From contig NZ_CP035758.1 in NCBI RefSeq assembly GCF_004208415.1, forward strand, positions 3,596,001 through 3,660,000: 64,000 nucleotides of DNA, in the 5' to 3' direction. This document shows, in pieces, positions 63,765 to 64,000 of the stretch. Made by a program: the position numbers and the translations under genes. Under the pieces are notes generated by a model, which searched no databases, had not been told where the DNA came from, and was given only the letters and a program-made list of their open reading frames with translations. This DNA is from Ktedonosporobacter rubrisoli (lineage in GTDB: Bacteria > Chloroflexota > Ktedonobacteria > Ktedonobacterales > Ktedonobacteraceae). Numbering within the stretch: the first letter of the stretch is position 1; each line of letters opens with the position of its first letter.

Positions 63765-64000
63765 TTAGAACACTTTCTTTCTCACCTGATCACACCAAGT
63801 GCTCAGCAAGAAGGACAGAAGAGCCACAAGCGCAAATGCACCACCAGACCATGCCAGGATCTGGACGGGAAATGTACTGACAATGAGCCCACCCACTCCC
63901 GCTCCTCCCGCGCCTCCCAGAATGTCGATAGAGCCGTTGAGTGCGAGTACCTGGCTAGCCAAGTGAGGTGAACGATTGTGTAAGCGATTTTGCAAGGCGG
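63765..64000 (-). CDS. MFS transporter, C-terminal part, gene continues past window
   Basis: About 77 residues with two hydrophobic helices: SIDILGGAGGAGVGGLIVST and WSGGAFALVALLSFLLSTW, preceded by NRLHNRSPHLASQVLALNGS, the helix 10-11 region of DHA1-type exporters. The N-terminal part lies beyond 64000. It ends with a basic tail DQVRKKVF. Confidence 0.75.
   Translation of the reverse strand, partial: ALQNRLHNRSPHLASQVLALNGSIDILGGAGGAGVGGLIVSTFPVQILAWSGGAFALVALLSFLLSTWCDQVRKKVF

Noticed and set aside
1..64000. CRISPR array or rRNA operon
   Set aside because: No regularly spaced direct repeats and no rRNA-like sequence were seen on either strand.

Overview
The window (about 50-55% G+C by eye, many IS remnants, genes on both strands) looks like chromosomal or accessory DNA of a soil member of the Chloroflexota, class Ktedonobacteria. 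The clues are a giant MalT-type LuxR regulator, SPW-repeat protein, family-rich methyltransferases, ABC sugar and peptide binding lipoproteins, and IS types (ISL3, IS607, ISAs1, IS110, group II intron) that are common there. This assignment is inference; there is no rRNA in the window.

Layout. 1-5.2 kb: the 3' end of a leucine-rich-repeat gene, a leftward methyltransferase / HAD phosphatase / 55-residue protein cluster, a LUD-domain protein, a SnoaL-like protein and a 5'-truncated SigJ-type sigma factor. 5.4-11.3 kb: LuxR/MalT regulator, luciferase-like flavin oxidoreductase and DHA2 drug exporter. 11.4-16.6 kb: nitrilase with a remnant of a divergent IclR regulator, cupin, SPW protein, orphan peptide-binding lipoprotein. 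17.1-22.8 kb: a decayed Tn3-type transposase next to an island whose genes look Firmicutes-like (OmpR-type response regulator, sensor kinase, SGNH hydrolase lipoprotein, MBOAT acyltransferase, truncated DHHW protein), probably a cell-surface O-acetylation module. 23-25.5 kb: 3-methyladenine glycosylase split by a one-base shift in a T run, a membrane protein with a winged-helix regulator, and a Gly/Trp-rich small protein under a palindromic operator. 25.9-30.1 kb: a complete sugar ABC importer without ATPase plus an EEP-family phosphohydrolase. 30.3-34.5 kb: two LysR regulators and leuCD.

34.6-38.5 kb is decayed: IS5-like and IS1182-like remnants, an intact menF, a frameshifted menD cut off by an ISL3 fragment, and a 249-bp element with 37-bp terminal inverted repeats. 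38.5-46.7 kb: molybdopterin oxidoreductase, methyltransferases, a DUF2867-like protein, a TetR regulator with a perfect operator, an IS110 remnant beside a 75-bp near-perfect hairpin, a broken TetR gene, SRPBCC protein and a beta-lactamase-family fragment. 46.8-52.1 kb: copper amine oxidase with two APC permeases, a plausible amine uptake and oxidation operon. 52.6-57.7 kb: an orphan 3' half of Wadjet jetD, a mosaic tRNA-like gene, an APH-family kinase with an overlapping small gene, and a quinone-oxidoreductase/TetR pair with a clear operator.

57.7-63.7 kb is a nested mobile-element scrapyard: ISAs1, IS481/IS3-like and IS701/IS4-like fragments, a tyrosine-recombinase fragment, an apparently complete group II intron (both ends, domains V and VI and an RT-maturase-HNH protein visible), and an IS607 element in which both genes carry one in-frame TGA. 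A truncated MFS gene reaches the right edge. No CRISPR array was seen. The most interesting items are the intron whose catalytic domain V lies inside its own ORF and which sits 38 bases beyond tnpB, the hairpin overlapping a ribosome binding site, the MITE-like element, and the surface-acetylation island.
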